From: Papio anubis
Taxonomy: Eukaryota > Chordata > Mammalia > Primates > Cercopithecidae
Assembly (NCBI RefSeq): GCF_008728515.1
Contig: NC_044996.1
Span: 102,183,287 to 102,247,286, forward strand
DNA length: 64,000 nt
Direction of reading: 5' to 3'
Positions within the stretch are counted from its first letter, which is position 1. Every line of letters begins with the position of its first letter. The notes under the pieces are model-generated. The model did not search any database and was not told the origin of the DNA. It saw only the letters and a program-made list of their open reading frames with translations. Made by a program: the position numbers and the translations under genes. Shown in pieces: positions 11,934 to 23,579 of this stretch.

Positions 11934-12338
11934 TGATATAGTTTGCATGTTTCTCCTCTATAAATCTCATATTGAAATGTAATTCCTGATGGTGGAGGTG
12001 GTGCCTAGTGAGAGGTGTTTGGGTCATGGGGGCAAATCTTTCATGAATATCTTGTTGCTGTTCTCATGATAGTGAGTGAGTTCTCATGAGATCTGGTTGT
12101 TTAAAAGTGTGTGGCACCTCTTACCTCTCTCTGTTGCTCCTGCTCTTGCCATGTGAGATGCCTGCTCCTCCTTTACCTTTTGCTGTGATTGTAAGCTTTC
12201 TGAAGCCCTCACTAGAAGCAGATGTCAGTACCATGCTTCTTGTACAGCCTGCAGAACCACAAGCCAATTAAAACTCTTTTCTTCATAAATTACCTAGCCT
12301 CAAGTATTTCTTTGTAGCAACACAGATGGACTAATACA
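11934..12338 (+). repeat. 3' LTR, MST type
   Basis: Pairs with 9950-10350 along its length, with scattered substitutions. Starts tgatatagtttgcatg and ends ggactaataca, followed by the gttac duplication. Confidence 0.9.
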
Positions 12339-12374
12339 GTTACCAAACTTGATTTTCCCAAGCTAGTTTAGTAT

Positions 12375-12620
12375 GACTTAGTGATAAAGAGTGAGGATTC
12401 TAAAGCCACACTGCCTGGATCTGAATTCAGATTCTACTCTTTACTTTCCAGTGTGACCTGAGAAGGGAATTAGTTTATCTCTTCCGTATCTATAAAATAG
12501 GGATAATAACAGTACCTACTTCATAAGGATTAAATGAGTTAATTATATTAAGTACTTAGGACAGTTTTTGGCACCTAGAAAGCCCTGTATACATTTGACT
12601 ATTACTATTATTAAAGGTAT
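12375..12620 (+). mobile_element. MIR SINE
   Basis: Shows the MIR order: gattctaaagccacactgcctgg, then a gtgacct segment, then atctataaaatagggataataacagtacc, then ggattaaatgagtt and a ggcacctagaaagc end. It is an ancient tRNA-derived SINE. Confidence 0.85.
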
Positions 12621-12944
12621 TAAATAATATTATATGTTATTACTGACATTTTCTTATGAGTAAAGTAAGGTTTGATACTGATAAAGTGAGAACTAACAAT
12701 ACACATAGAATTGCTACATTTCCTTTTTAAATTTAATTTAATTTAAATTTTTAGTTCTCTGGGTCCTAATGAATGCCTTATCATGAACAAGCATTTGGGT
12801 ATTTAGTGGACACTGATTTAGTTTAAGCCTTTTATTATACTTTAAAGTGGAGAAATGATGTTGTCAAAATAGTTATGAATAAAACAAAAAAATAGGAACC
12901 AAACTTCTTCTTAGTCTAGTGCTGTTGGTTTAACTCTCTATATT
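12621..12944. other. AT-rich unique DNA
   Basis: About 320 bp without recognised repeat or gene; a ttaaatttaatttaattt stretch lies near 12726-12745. Confidence 0.45.
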
Positions 12945-13687
12945 ATGCAGGGTAGCAGGGCCCTGGGCCTGGTCCACAAAAATCATTATTCACCCCTAGG
13001 CCTCCAGGCCTGTGATGGGAGAGGCTGCCGCAAAGGTTTCTGAAATACCTTTGAAGTCTTTTTGTCCATTGTCTTAGCTATTTGTCTTTGGTGCCTCTTT
13101 ACTTTTGCAAATTTCTATAGTCGGCTTGAATTCCTCCCCTGAAAATGGGTTTTTCCTTTCTACCACATGACCAGGTTGCAAATTTTCCAAACTTTTATGC
13201 TCTGCTTCCCTTTAAAATATAAGTTTTCATTTCGTTTCAGATCATCTCTTTGCTCACACATATAAGCATATGTTGCTAGAAGCAGCCAGGTCAGTTCTTG
13301 AATGCTCTGCTTCTTAGAAATTTCTTCCACCAGATACCCTAAATCATCCCCCTTAAGTTCAAAATTCCACAGATCTTTAGAGCCAGGGCACAATACCTCC
13401 AATCTCTTTGCTAATGCATAACAAAAGTAACCTTTTCTCCAGTTCCCCAAAAGTTTCTCTTCTCCATCTGAGACCACCTCAGCCTGGACTTTATTGTCCA
13501 TATCACTATCAGCATTTCAGTCATAACAATTTAACAAGTCTCTAGGAAGTACCAAACTTTCCTTCATCTTCCTGTATTCTTCTGAGCCCTCCAAACTGTT
13601 CCAACCTCTGCCTGTTACCCAGTTCAAAAGTCACTTTCACATTTTCCGATACCTTTATAGCAATGCCCTACTCCAGGTGCCAATTTT
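12945..13687 (-). mobile_element. MaLR (THE1/MST) internal fragment, reverse
   Basis: Adjoins the reverse LTR at 13688. Its content (ctaggcctccaggcctgtgatg, ccaccagataccctaaatcat, atatcactatcagcatttcag) matches the internal sequence at about 55430-56125. The minus-strand frame at 13160-13501 (113 aa) contains DLWNFELKGDDLGYLVEEIS, homologous to the frames in the other two MaLRs. The 3' portion of the element is missing at the left edge. Confidence 0.83.
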
Positions 13688-14375
13688 TGGTATTAGTCCA
13701 TTCTCACACTGCTATAAAGAAATACCTGAGATGGGTTATTTATAAAGGAGAGGTTGAAGTAGCTCATGGTTCCACACACTCTACAGGCAGCATAACTGGG
13801 GAGGCCTCAGGAAACTTACAATCATGTCAGAAGGTGAACGGGAAGCAGGAATATCCTACATGGCTGGAGCAGGAGGAAGAGGGAAAAGGGGGAGGTGCTA
13901 CGCACTTCTTTTTTTTTTTTTTTTTTTTTGACAGAGTTTCACTCTCATTGCCCAGGCTGGAGTGCAATGGCACGATCTCGGCTCACCGCAACCTCCACCT
14001 CCCAGGTTCAAGCAATTCTCCTGCCTCAGCCTCCCAAGTAGCTGGGATTACAGGCATGCACCACCATACCCGGCTAATTTTTTGTATTTTTAGTAGAGAC
14101 GGGGTTTGTCCATGTTGAGGTTGGTCTCCAACTCCTGACCTCAGGTGATCCACCTGCCTTGGCCTCCCAAAGTGCTGGGATTACAGGCGTGAGCCACTGC
14201 GCCTGGCCCGCACTTCTAAACAACCAGATATCGTGAGAACTGACTCACTATCATGAAAACAGCAAGGAGGAAATCTGCCCATAATCTAATTACCTCCCAC
14301 CAGGCCACTCCTCCAACATTGGAGATTACAATTCAACATGAGATTTGGGTGGGGACACATATCCAAACCATGTCA
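13688..14375 (-). mobile_element. MaLR LTR (THE1/MST), reverse, split by an Alu
   Basis: Reads in reverse as an LTR: ggtattagtccattctcac at the left, catgagatttgggtggggacac near the right end and accatgtca at 14375. Together with 12945-13687 it forms a 5' LTR plus truncated internal region. An Alu fills 13910-14208. Confidence 0.85.
13910..14208 (-). mobile_element. AluS with 9-bp target duplication
   Basis: Poly-T at left, gacagagtttcactctcattgcc start, ending gccactgcgcctggcc. Flanked by cgcacttct at 13901-13909 and 14209-14217. It inserted into the MaLR LTR. Confidence 0.94.
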
Positions 14376-14419
14376 TCATCCAGCTAGAAAACATTCCCAG
14401 TTCTCTTGGGTGTATCATA

Positions 14420-14757
14420 GAATTGAATTTCCCTGACCCTTTGAAGTTAGGTGGATAGATGTGAGTTGCTCTGGCCAATGAAATGTGAGCAGAAGAAATG
14501 TGTGTCACTTCTGGATCATACCTTTAAGAACCAGTACACAGTTCACCACATTCTCTGTTTCTCCCTCAGCAATTGTGTGAGAACAGAGGTGGAGCCTCCC
14601 TCAGAACTGGATTACTGAGGATGGCATAGATGTAAACCCTCTGCTGACCTACAGTAAACATGCAATGGGAACAAGAACTTTTGTTGTTTTAAGCCATTGA
14701 GATTATGGACGGTGTTTGTCACTATAGCATAATCTAGCCTCTACTCTTTGATACATG
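14420..14757 (+). mobile_element. Decayed MLT1-like LTR
   Basis: Features ctggccaatgaaatgtgagcag, gtgtcacttctgg and a right end ttgttgttttaagccattgag...gatacatg fit older MLT1-class MaLR LTRs in plus orientation. No pair or internal region is seen and subfamily is uncertain. Confidence 0.6.
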
Positions 14758-15454
14758 TAGGTATGCTTTAACCCCTCCTCAATCCCCTCCTCCTCACATA
14801 TACTTAGTACTGAGGGAAGCTAACTTTCATGTGAAATGGTATCTACTCCAAATGAAATAGCATTGTCTAAGTGGCACTTCCTTCCTTCATGCTTCTTTTC
14901 CCTGTGCATACCAAAGTGCCAGACAGCTCTAATTCAAGCACAGAATTTGCTTACAAGTGACAATCATCTTGGAGTGGTTTACAGTATATTAACTACTGAC
15001 AAATATGTTGTTTGTATTGCTCCCTCAGTGCCTCAAAAGTCTAGTGAAGAGGAAAATGGAAAAAGAGCCTGTTTGTGAACTGCAGAATGGCCTCTTCTTC
15101 CAGTTAAAAACTGGGCTAGGAAGGGCCAGGCTCTGCATTATCTGCTGGAGTCAAATTAGAGATGGATGTTCCAGCTCTAATGGTAATGCTGAGAATGGAA
15201 GTCAGAGCCCTTTGATTCATTTGGTCCCTGCCTTAGCACACACACGGTGCTGCTCACCCATATTTAAAGGTAGAGGTTATATACAGATTGAGAGAGATTT
15301 CTATGTTATGTTTTCTGAGAAGATCCTCAGTTCTCCCACCCCTCTTACCATCACTATGTGGTTAGAACAAATAATTTTATTCCATTTATTCTATTTCTGT
15401 TTATTTTGAGTTGGTCAAGGAAGTCAATACAGACCCTTATTGCTTCTGCAGCTC
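14758..15454. other. Unique DNA
   Basis: No recognised repeat. Frames at 14836-15078 and 15005-15409 overlap each other and have no gene features (no domain, no supporting splice or promoter context). Confidence 0.45.
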
Positions 15455-15625
15455 TTGTATATTATAGTGGTTCTCTATCCTTTTTGCACGTTAGAATCAT
15501 CTTGGAAGTTTCAAAATTATAAATATCTAGGACTCACCCTCAGATATTCTGATTTAATTGGTTTGCTGTGGGTCATGGGCTTGGGAAATTTTTAAAAGAC
15601 CCTTAGGGAATTCTAATATCTAGGT
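15455..15625. mobile_element. MER5A-like hAT-Charlie MITE
   Basis: Starts gtggttctctatcc...gcacgttagaatcatc, has ctcagatattctgatttaattgg in the middle and a near-inverted right end ttagggaattctaat. This is the palindromic layout of MER5A. It is non-autonomous and encodes no transposase. Confidence 0.8.
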
Positions 15626-15627
15626 GG

Positions 15628-15935
15628 CTGGGTTTTCCCAGGAAACAGATTCTGAGATGGAGATGTGTATTCTGAAAGTTTACTGGGGAGTAGTCTGGAG
15701 CTCAGCATCAGTACGGGAATGAAGAATCAGGTTTGGCAGAGGGAGAAGTTGAATTGTAATGCAGTCACAACAAAGGCTGCAGTTGACCCCATAGGGAGAT
15801 TCGGAGCTAAGATGGCCCTTCGGAGTTGTCCTGAATTGGAGCAAGGGAGCTGCACCACAGTTTCTCTGCAATAACTAGTCCTCAGATGTGGCTGCTCTTC
15901 AGGAAAAGGGGCATGACACTGGGCTATAAACAGGA
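15628..15935 (-). mobile_element. ERV-L-type LTR (copy A), 3' part, reverse
   Basis: On the minus strand the right-hand LTR end reads as a short adenylation-like segment followed by tctgtttcctgggaaaaccc. It shares gcagagggagaag and an agagttgtcc-type word with the copy at 39665-40010. The layout is that of ERV-L-class LTRs, but I cannot name the subfamily. Confidence 0.5.
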
Positions 15936-15963
15936 TGGATGAAGTCGCTGACATCATGAATTT

Positions 15964-16270
15964 GTTTTGTTGTTGTTTTGTTTTGTTTTTGAGATGGAGT
16001 CTCGCTCTGTCACCCAGGATGGAGTGCAGTGGCACGGTCTTGGCTCACTGCAACCTCTGCCTCCCAGGTTCAAGTGATTCTTCTGCCTCAGCCTCCCAGG
16101 TAGCTGGGACTACAGGCACACACCACCATGCCTGGCTAATTTTTGTATTTTTAGTAGAGATGGGGTTTCACCATATTGGCCAGGCTGGTCTCAAATTCCT
16201 GACCTTGTGATCCACCTGCCTCAACCTCCCAAAGCGCTGGGATTACAGGCATGAGCCACTGTGCCCGGCC
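15964..16270 (-). mobile_element. AluS with near-perfect target duplication
   Basis: Reverse Alu starting with a TTTTG-rich tail and gagatggagtctcgctctgtc, ending ccactgtgcccggcc. Flanks: gacatcatgaattt (15950-15963) and gacataatgaattt (16271-16284), one mismatch. Confidence 0.94.
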
Positions 16271-16399
16271 GACATAATGAATTTTACTTGATAGTTGGGG
16301 AAGTCAGAAAAAACATAAAACATAGAAGCAAGATAATTAGTGAGAAGGATTCATGCTATTAATGAAAATTTAAAAAATTTTAAATGTTAGTGGCTAGGA

Positions 16400-16675
16400 G
16401 AGGCAGCATAATGTCATGGTTAAGGGCATGGATTCTGGAGACTGACTGCTAGAGGTCCAGACCTGGCATTACCATTACTTGCTAAGACCTGAGACAAATT
16501 AAAACCCCTGTGCCTCATTTTATAGTTTACTTATCTGTAAAATACAAATATAATAGCTACTTTACAAAGTTGTTGTAAGGACTAAATTAGTTAATTTGGA
16601 TTGTTTCAACTGATTTGAGGAGTGCTTGGCACATAGTTTCCAGAAAGTGTTAGCTGTTATTCTCATTATTGCTGC
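16400..16675 (+). mobile_element. MIR SINE
   Basis: Order of MIR features: ggcatggattctggagactgac, ccattacttgctaagacc, tatctgtaaaatacaaatat, gtaaggactaaattagtt, gagtgcttggcacatag and a gttagctgttattctcatt end. Diverged but nearly full length. Confidence 0.83.
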
Positions 16676-16833
16676 AGGGCAAAGAAGTAGGTGGTTAGGG
16701 AAACACCTCATTAAGAAGGTAACATTTGTTCATCTTCTCATCATTCAAACTGGATTCAAACTGAATAATGAGAACAAGTTAGCTCTGGAGAACCAGAATG
16801 CCACCCCTGTAGACAAATGGAAAAGCAAATCAG

Positions 16834-17127
16834 ACTGGGTGAGGTGGATCATGCTTGTAATCCCAGCACTTTGGGAGGCCGAGGCAGGCGGATCACTTGA
16901 GGTCAGGAGTTCGAGACCAGCCTGGCTAACATGGTGAAACCCTGTCTCTACTAAAAATACAAAAATTAGTCAGGCATGCTGGTGGACGCATATAGTCCCA
17001 GCTACTTGGAAGACTGAGGCAGGAGAATCACTTGAACCTGGGAGACAAAGGTTGCAGTGAGCTGAGATAGCGTCACTGCAATGCAACCTGGGTGACAGAG
17101 CAAGACTCTGTCTCAAAAAAAAAAAAA
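16834..17127 (+). mobile_element. AluS
   Basis: Full-length Alu (actgggtgaggtggatcatgc start, gatcacttgaggtcaggagt, poly-A at 17116-17128). Several substitutions; flanking duplication not obvious. Confidence 0.93.
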
Positions 17128-17215
17128 ATTGTCAATTAGCTAAATGTGAGAATTCCATTTACCCATGTAAAAATGCATAGACTTTAGCTTCTGAAATATA
17201 AATATCAATATTAGG

Positions 17216-17559
17216 TGTCCGGGTGTGGTGGCTCACACCTGTAATCCCAGCACTTTGGGAGGCCGAGGTGGGAGGATTGCTTGATCCCAGAAGTTCAAGA
17301 CCAGCCTGGGCAACAGGGTGAAACCCCGTCTCTACAAAAAAATAAAAAAATAAAAAAAATAAAAAATAAATTAGCTGGGCATGGTGGCACACACCTGTAG
17401 TTCCAGCTACTCCAGAGGCTGAGGTGGGAGGATTGCTTGAACCTGGGAGGCCAAGGCTGCAGTGAGCCGAGATCGTGCCACTGTACTCCAGTCTGGGTGA
17501 CAGAGCAAGAGTCTGTCAAAAAAAAAAAAAAAAAAAAAAAGAAAGAAAGAAAAGAAAAG

Positions 17560-17590
<31 letters not shown>

Positions 17591-17591
17591 G
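17216..17591 (+). mobile_element. AluJ-like with expanded GAAA tail
   Basis: Alu with older features (ggaggattgcttgatcccagaag, accagcctgggcaacagg). The 3' tail has grown into poly-A then GAAA/GAAAA repeats to about 17591. Confidence 0.92.
17519..17591 (+). repeat. Polypurine A/GAAA microsatellite
   Basis: About 70 bp of pure A/G on the plus strand derived from the Alu tail. The Lys/Glu/Arg-rich open frame crossing it is an artefact. Confidence 0.92.
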
Positions 17592-17692
17592 TCTCTAGTG
17601 GGGGAAAAAACTTGGCTTACTACAGAAACAGAGGGAAGGCCAGTATGTTTACAATGTAGCGAAGAGGGTAAGTTTGAAGGCTGAGAGGTAAG

Positions 17693-18506
17693 TGTAGCGT
17701 AATAAGAAATACATATGTGGTCTTTGTCCCTGGTTCCTGACACAGAGCTCCTAAAACTCTTGTAATTTTCTGAGTGATAGGGGTGTCTTATTATTCACTA
17801 CAAGTCCCTTTCAACTATACCTGAATTTTTGCTAATAATGTGACTCCTGGTGAGCCCTAGATAGCTTCAGGATGGAGACTGGTCACGAAAGGAACCAACC
17901 ACCTGATTACAGGATTGGAACTTTCACTCCCACTCCCTACTTCTAGAGAGGTGAGAGGGCCTGAAGATTGACCGGTGATTTAATCAATCATGCCTATGTG
18001 ATGAGACTTCCACAAATTCCCTCAACAACACGGTTTGGAGATCTTTGGAACTGGTAAACATATTCATGTGCCAGGATTGGTGCCCCAAAATCCACAGAGA
18101 CAAAGCTGGGCTTAAGACATGTCTGGACCTTGCCTTATGTACCTCTTCATCTGGCTGTTCATTTGTATTGTTTTTAATAAACCAGTGATAGTAAAATGTC
18201 TTCCAGATTTCTATGTTATTCTATCAAATTATCAAATATAAAAGAGGGATATGTGGGAACCTCCAATTTTATAGCCAAGGTGGGCAGAAGTGTGGGTACC
18301 CTGGGCCTCCAATACTTGCTACTGGTGTCTGAAGTGAGGGTAATTCTGTGGGATTGAGGCCTTAGAACTTTGAGTCTGACACTATGAGTAGTTAGTGTTT
18401 AAATTTACTTCCATTATAGGATGCCCATTTGTTGTCCAAAGAGTCGAGAACTGGTTGTTGGTATGGAAAAAAACCCATACATTTGATGTCAGAAGTGCTG
18501 TGAGCA
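17693..18506 (+). mobile_element. ERV LTR of unnamed family, copy 1
   Basis: About 0.8 kb matching 25443-26200 in the same orientation. Shared words include gacacagagctcctaaaa, tttctgagtgat, gatttaatcaatc, ttccatctggctgtt-like and gtcagaagtgctgtgag. An ataaaccagtgata segment is a likely polyadenylation region. The form is that of a long endogenous retroviral LTR; I do not trust a family name. Confidence 0.65.
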
Positions 18507-19377
18507 AAGACAGTTCAGTAGGCCCTGACCAAATTAGACTGGACAACAGTGAAGACTCATCGTCCATTTGTTTTTCTACACCACCATCACCTCCCTGACC
18601 CAGACAGTGACTACTTTAGGAAAGGGACTGTAGTGGATCCTATAATGTACTGACCAGGTGCCTCCTTCAGGACTGAAGAACCTATTTCCCCTCATGTTGG
18701 AAGTGCTGCAGGCACTCAACCCTCAGCTGTCATCCCTCTTTCCAAGAATTGCCTTTGGCTGGAGAAAGATACCTCACCCAAGGTCACATCTCCCTTCCGG
18801 GGGAAGCCTGCATTCGATGACTGGTTGATTTGGGAATATAAGAGTCCAGTCTCATCACTTCAACTGGGAACAACTCTATACTGGGGACAACTTTATATGA
18901 CCGTTCCAGCTTCAGATCTCAGCATCAATTAGGCTGAGGTCTTTCCTGTTACTATGTCACAGCCTAACATTGCCCTCTGCCCAATTCTGCTTTCTTCTCT
19001 TCTTTCACAGACACTCATCTCAAGATTACTCCCTAGTACAATTTCTACATGCTAATCTCCATGTCAGAGCTTTTTTATTGTGGGGGATGGGACACGACTT
19101 GAAATGAGTACCATGTCTTTTGTGTCTTCCTACACCCAGTCTCAGCACACATCTCAGAATCTCAATAAATATTTGTCAGATTAATAGATAAATGACAGAA
19201 AAGGTGGTAGTGGATACCAGGATGGGTTGGATAGCTGCATTGGTGGTGGCATGAGTGATTGGAAGGGGGAGAAATAGTGTGAAATATTAAAAAGGGTATG
19301 GAAACCACAAAGGGGAGGAAACCTTCCAGTGTTTTCCTTTCTGAGAAGTTGAGAACAGGATTCAAGATGGTATATGC
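18507..19377. other. Unclassified DNA, L2/MIR-like tail near 19150
   Basis: No gene. The stretch ctcaataaatatttgtcag at about 19160-19180 resembles the end of L2/MIR elements. 18620-19060 could be an old LTR but I see no defining ends. Confidence 0.35.
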
Positions 19378-19680
19378 AGCTAGGCGTGGTGGCTCACGCC
19401 TGTAATCCCAGCACTTTGGGAGGCTGAGGCAGGCGGATCACGAGTTCAAGAGATCCAGACCATTCTGGCCAACATAGTGAATCCTCGTCTCTACTAAAAA
19501 TATAAATATTAGCCGGGCGTGGTGGTGGATGCCTGTAGTCCCAGCTACTCGGGGGGCTGAGGCAGGAGAATCGCTTGCACCTGGGAGGCAGAGGTTGCCG
19601 TGAGCAGAGATTGCACCATTGCACTTCAGCCTGGCAACAGAGTGAGACTCTGTCTCAAAAAAAAAAAAAAAAAAAAAAAA
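19378..19680 (+). mobile_element. AluS with target duplication
   Basis: Full-length Alu with 26-nt poly-A. Flanks atggtatatgc (19367-19377) and atggtatatac (19681-19691), one mismatch. Confidence 0.94.
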
Positions 19681-19829
19681 ATGGTATATACTTATTTCAT
19701 GCTACCGGAACAGCAGATCTTTGAGGGATAAAAACAAACTTGCATCACCATCAAAACATCAACAATCTACTTTGTGAAGCTTATTCATCTACCCTCTACT
19801 AAACCAATAAATTTCTCTGTTTAAATGTT

Positions 19830-20250
19830 CTATTTCTAATAAAGTTGATTTTGGGTAAATTGTATTTTCCTAGAATATATAATCTGTTTCATCTAGGTTT
19901 TCAAGTTTCTGTGCATAAAATGTTGAAAAGCAGTCTCATGGTCAAAAATTTTTCTCCATCTCATTTTTATTTCTTCCTTGTCAATTTTTATTTTCTATAT
20001 TTGGGATTTCCCTCCTTTTTTCTTAACTAGGTTAGTTAGTGGTTTGTCTATTTTATTGAATTTTACAGTACCAGAATTTTGGTTTATTATTTCTAGTTTT
20101 TTTCTGTTTTCTACATCAATCATACACCCTTTTATCTTTATTAATTCCTTCAGTCTGCTTCCTTTTAAATTATGATGCTGTTCGTCTTATAGATTCAAAT
20201 TCATCCGTATGCTTTTTTTGTTTTTATTGCTTAGTATTTAAGGCTATATA
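19830..20250 (-). mobile_element. Old L1M fragment, reverse
   Basis: Contains ggttagttagtggtttgtcta and tttattgaattttacagtacc, the reverse of a conserved stretch of L1 ORF2 between endonuclease and RT. Highly diverged, frames broken. Confidence 0.65.
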
Positions 20251-20263
20251 TGTAGCCTTAAAT

Positions 20264-20299
20264 ATGTGTGTGTGTGTGTGTGTGTGTATGTGTGTGTGC
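20264..20299 (+). repeat. (TG)n microsatellite
   Basis: Near-perfect tg repeat with one interruption; lies between two old L1 pieces of opposite orientation. Confidence 0.95.
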
Positions 20300-21480
20300 C
20301 CCTCAAGCAAGCAAATTATATAATGAGGAAATATTAGGCATTCTCTCAAAGGTCAGGAATGAAACATTAATGCCCACTACCTCCTCTGCTATTTTACATT
20401 CTATTGTAATTACTAGAAATGAAATCAGAAAAGAGAAAAACTAGAGGTATAAAATTGAATCAAAAAAAAGAACACTATCTCTATCTGTAGATGATATGAT
20501 ACAAGTTTACCTGGAAAACCCATGAGGACAATGATAAAACTAACACAAATAGTAAAACAAGTTGATAATTTAGTAGGATATGAAATTAATAAATAAAAAC
20601 CAATATCATTCATATATAAAAGCAGCTAGTGAAATGATGCAATGGAAAAGATAACCCAATTTGCAATAACAACAAAATGATAAAATACTTATAAGTACAC
20701 AATTAAAAATTGCAAAACCTTTATGAGAAAATATTAATACAACTAAGATACAGGTTAGACACACAAATGCAAAGAAAGCCTTTTTTCTTGGACAGCATGA
20801 TTCAGGATCATAAAGAAATAAAATCTTCTCTATATATGTGTGTGTGTGTGTGTGTGTGCATAAAGATAAAATATTTACTTTTTAAAAGAGCTAGATAAAT
20901 TGATTCTTAACATTTGTTTGGAAAAATAACATGCAAAATCTTGGAAAGCCCTGGAAAAGAAGAGCAAAGAGCTGAACGAATCCTACCAGCTATTAAAACA
21001 TATTATAACTCTTCTATAATTAAAACTGTTAGTGCTGGCACATGAAAAGACAGACAGAACAGTAGAATAGAACAGAGCAGTCCAGAAATATACGCAAGAA
21101 CATATGGCAATTTAGGATATGATAAAGGTGGCATCTTGCATCACTAGGGAGAAGAGGGACTTAGCCTGGGTTGAGATAAACGGATAGTCATTTGAAAAAA
21201 AATAAAACTGGGTCCATACCTTATACCATACACTAAAATGAATTCCAAATGGATTAGATATTTAAGTGTAAAAATAAATAAATTGAATCACACAAACAGT
21301 AGAAGAAAACTTGAGTGAATTACTTTATAACCTGTATGTGAAGTTCTATGACTCGCAATTCAAAGGCAGCCATTAAAAAGACTGATAAATTTGAACTCAT
21401 AAACATTCTTTAAAAATTTTTTTCACATGGGAAAAATATACCATGAGCAAAGTCAAAAGACAATATGGGAGAAACACTAT
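20300..21480 (+). mobile_element. Old L1M fragment, ORF2 RT and downstream
   Basis: Includes the RT active-site region (tctgtagatgatatgat, reading S-V-D-D-M near 20490), tacctggaaaaccc after it, and later actgggtccataccttatacc. Many stops and indels. A (TG)n tract interrupts at about 20838-20858. Confidence 0.75.
20838..20858 (+). repeat. (TG)n microsatellite
   Basis: Short tg run inside the old L1. Confidence 0.9.
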
Positions 21481-21899
21481 GCTAGATTTAGTATTCTGAA
21501 TCCTCTCATGTGACAGTGTTCCAATCGTGGCATTCCACTTTTTGCTAATCATTATTTTATATATATGAGACCTAATGAAGTGATTAGTTAAATGATATTA
21601 ATTTCCCAATATATGTTTCCAAACTTTGAGTATAGTTTTCAGCCACTTCCTCTCTACAGCTACAAACAAGAGATTCTTTAACATGGTCATAAAAATTCTA
21701 TCATTTTAAGTTTTTGCATTAAACCAAGAAGTTAGAACTTTAAGATTACCCCTACAATCCCTGAATTCCTCATTGCCTTTATTCAAGATTTTTTGAAAGT
21801 AGTTACTATATCCCTCAAAGCTGTGCCTTTACTGGGTACTTTACTTTTAGTGATCATAGGTGATAACTTAAGTTATTGTTTGCTATGTACTATGAACTG
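21481..21899. other. AT-rich unique DNA
   Basis: No recognised repeat or gene. Confidence 0.4.
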
Positions 21900-23577
21900 C
21901 TAAGTCCAATCTTTGAATACTAACCAGGTGTCCCAACAAGCAGATAGAATTAGATGTACAATAGATTTGGTCAGAAATGGGATGTGGGGGATTCCTGTGA
22001 AGGATAACGGGGGCAGAAACAGGCGTAGGCAGGGAGAGCGTTTTCGTTGAATCATCATAGCCATGGATGAAGGCTGCTTAACATCAACTGGCCAAGACAT
22101 TTTGTCTTTTTGATTTTTCTGCTCCGCTTCTGTGGCAAATGCTTCCTGGTGACCCTTAAGGTGTGATACAAAAATCTTTACACTTAAGCCCTCCTCTATT
22201 CATATATATGCTCTATTACTTCAAGGCACCACAATTCCGATAATTATCAGTGAGCCCAGCTCTGTCACTGCCTTGCCTACTGTCTGCCCTGGCTTGAAGA
22301 GGATAACTACCACTGAAGTCAGCGATGCTGGTTCCCATCTCACCAGCACATTCCTGATGGCCTGGGTGGAAGGGGATGCCCTTTGGGCCCTCTCATGAAA
22401 CATAAGCCTATGACGAATCTTCTGGTCTCATGTAATATGTTAATTCTAGCATGCCCACTTCCCTCAGTCTCTTCATTCCCTTCTCTACTGTCTGCCAGGG
22501 CAGTTGTCACTTGATCCTTGTTAACTATCACTTCTTCCAGGCTTCTAAAAGCTAACTTGTCAGTACATTTGCCCCATCCCTTAGGGTCCTTGCCAAGTCA
22601 TTAAATTTCATGTCCTGAAAAAGTATTCCCAAGTGAGTTAATTTTTGCTTACCTAGTCATATGTTCCAGTCTCTTTCAAACACCTTAAAATCCTGTTATA
22701 GACACTCTCTGACTCCTGCTAGTGCATGCTAGGTAATTCTTGACGCTCCTACTGTGTATAATCTCTTTATTCCCTTATCAGACCTAACATTTTTCCGTAC
22801 AAGTTATACTGAGATTTAACCTTAGTAATAAGCCTAACAACCAGGAGAGGAGGTGGGGCAGCTCCTGATGTGTGCCACCTGTTGTCTTACAGGGCAAAAG
22901 CCTGCAGCATTTTCCCATATGGGGGAAATGCTAGTCTTAAGAAGAAATGATTATCTCTACAAGCTCTAAGGGTTCAGGGAGGTCTGAAGAGCTATAATCA
23001 TCAAATGCAAGCATCCTGATGTTTCCATTTCATGTTTCAGGGGCCTAGATTCTCCCTATCAGGGGCTGGAACTTCATGTAACAAGCCTGCCTTGGCTCAG
23101 CATTTAAATGCCTCTGAAATTCTGCAGCTCAATCAGATCTTGTGTCCACTCCTGTTAACACCTCTGTCTGCCCTTCAGCTGCAGGAGTTAAGGTTTATTT
23201 CAAGCAACTACAGGGGCACTCCTGCTCTCATGGTCTTTAACTGTTTGTTAACAGCCTGCAGACTTCCATTATCTCTCTGCAGGGTGTCTATCGAACTTAA
23301 TCCTATCAAGCCAACTCTCCTGTCCTTACAGGTATTTTTACCTGTCTCTTTCAAGTACCTGAATCACCAAACCAGCAAGGGCATTCCCCTCCACTGTGAA
23401 ATTTTCCCAGATCACTACTGGTGAAATCACCAACAATTGGGTTGACACATTGTATCTGGGAATATTCATGCTCTTGTAGAGATACTCAGTATGGTGTCCT
23501 CCTTTTCAGCCAGGTACTTAGTGAGCCAGTGGCCAAATCCCATTTTTACATGTTTTTGCTGCCCACTGTCAGTACCA
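21900..23577 (-). mobile_element. Decayed ERV-L-like internal region (gag-like), reverse
   Basis: Not a recognised host gene. Minus-strand frames at 22221-22403 and 22340-22531 are broken but overlap like a frameshifted protein. The right end (23562-23577) carries a plausible leucine-tRNA primer-binding site next to an LTR at 23580. Family knowledge: ERV-L elements prime from leucine tRNA. I infer a 5'-LTR plus leader and gag region running leftward, with pol and the other LTR missing. Domain identity is tentative. Confidence 0.5.
23562..23577 (-). other. Candidate tRNA-Leu primer-binding site
   Basis: Minus strand reads TGGTACTGACAGTGGG. The complement of a leucine tRNA 3' end is TGGTACCAGGAGTGGG: 12 of 16 match, both ends perfect. 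It lies 2 nt inside the LTR edge, where a retroviral primer site belongs. Confidence 0.55.
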
Positions 23578-23579
23578 CC

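Larger units (their letters stand above)
9950..12338 (+). mobile_element. Complete MST-type MaLR provirus (LTR-internal-LTR)
   Basis: Two similar LTRs (9950-10350 and 11934-12338) in the same orientation enclose about 1.6 kb of internal sequence. A 5-bp duplication gttac flanks the whole. MaLR elements are non-autonomous relatives of ERV-L; the internal region has only a decayed frame. Both LTRs begin TGATATAG and end ACA. This is an ancient retroelement fossil with no coding capacity. Confidence 0.9.

Noticed and set aside
17475..17684. Lys/Arg/Glu-rich 69-aa frame
   Set aside because: Translation of the Alu poly-A/GAAA tail.
23032..23424. 130-aa open frame (+)
   Set aside because: Antisense to the ERV-L-like remnant; no homologous features or gene context.
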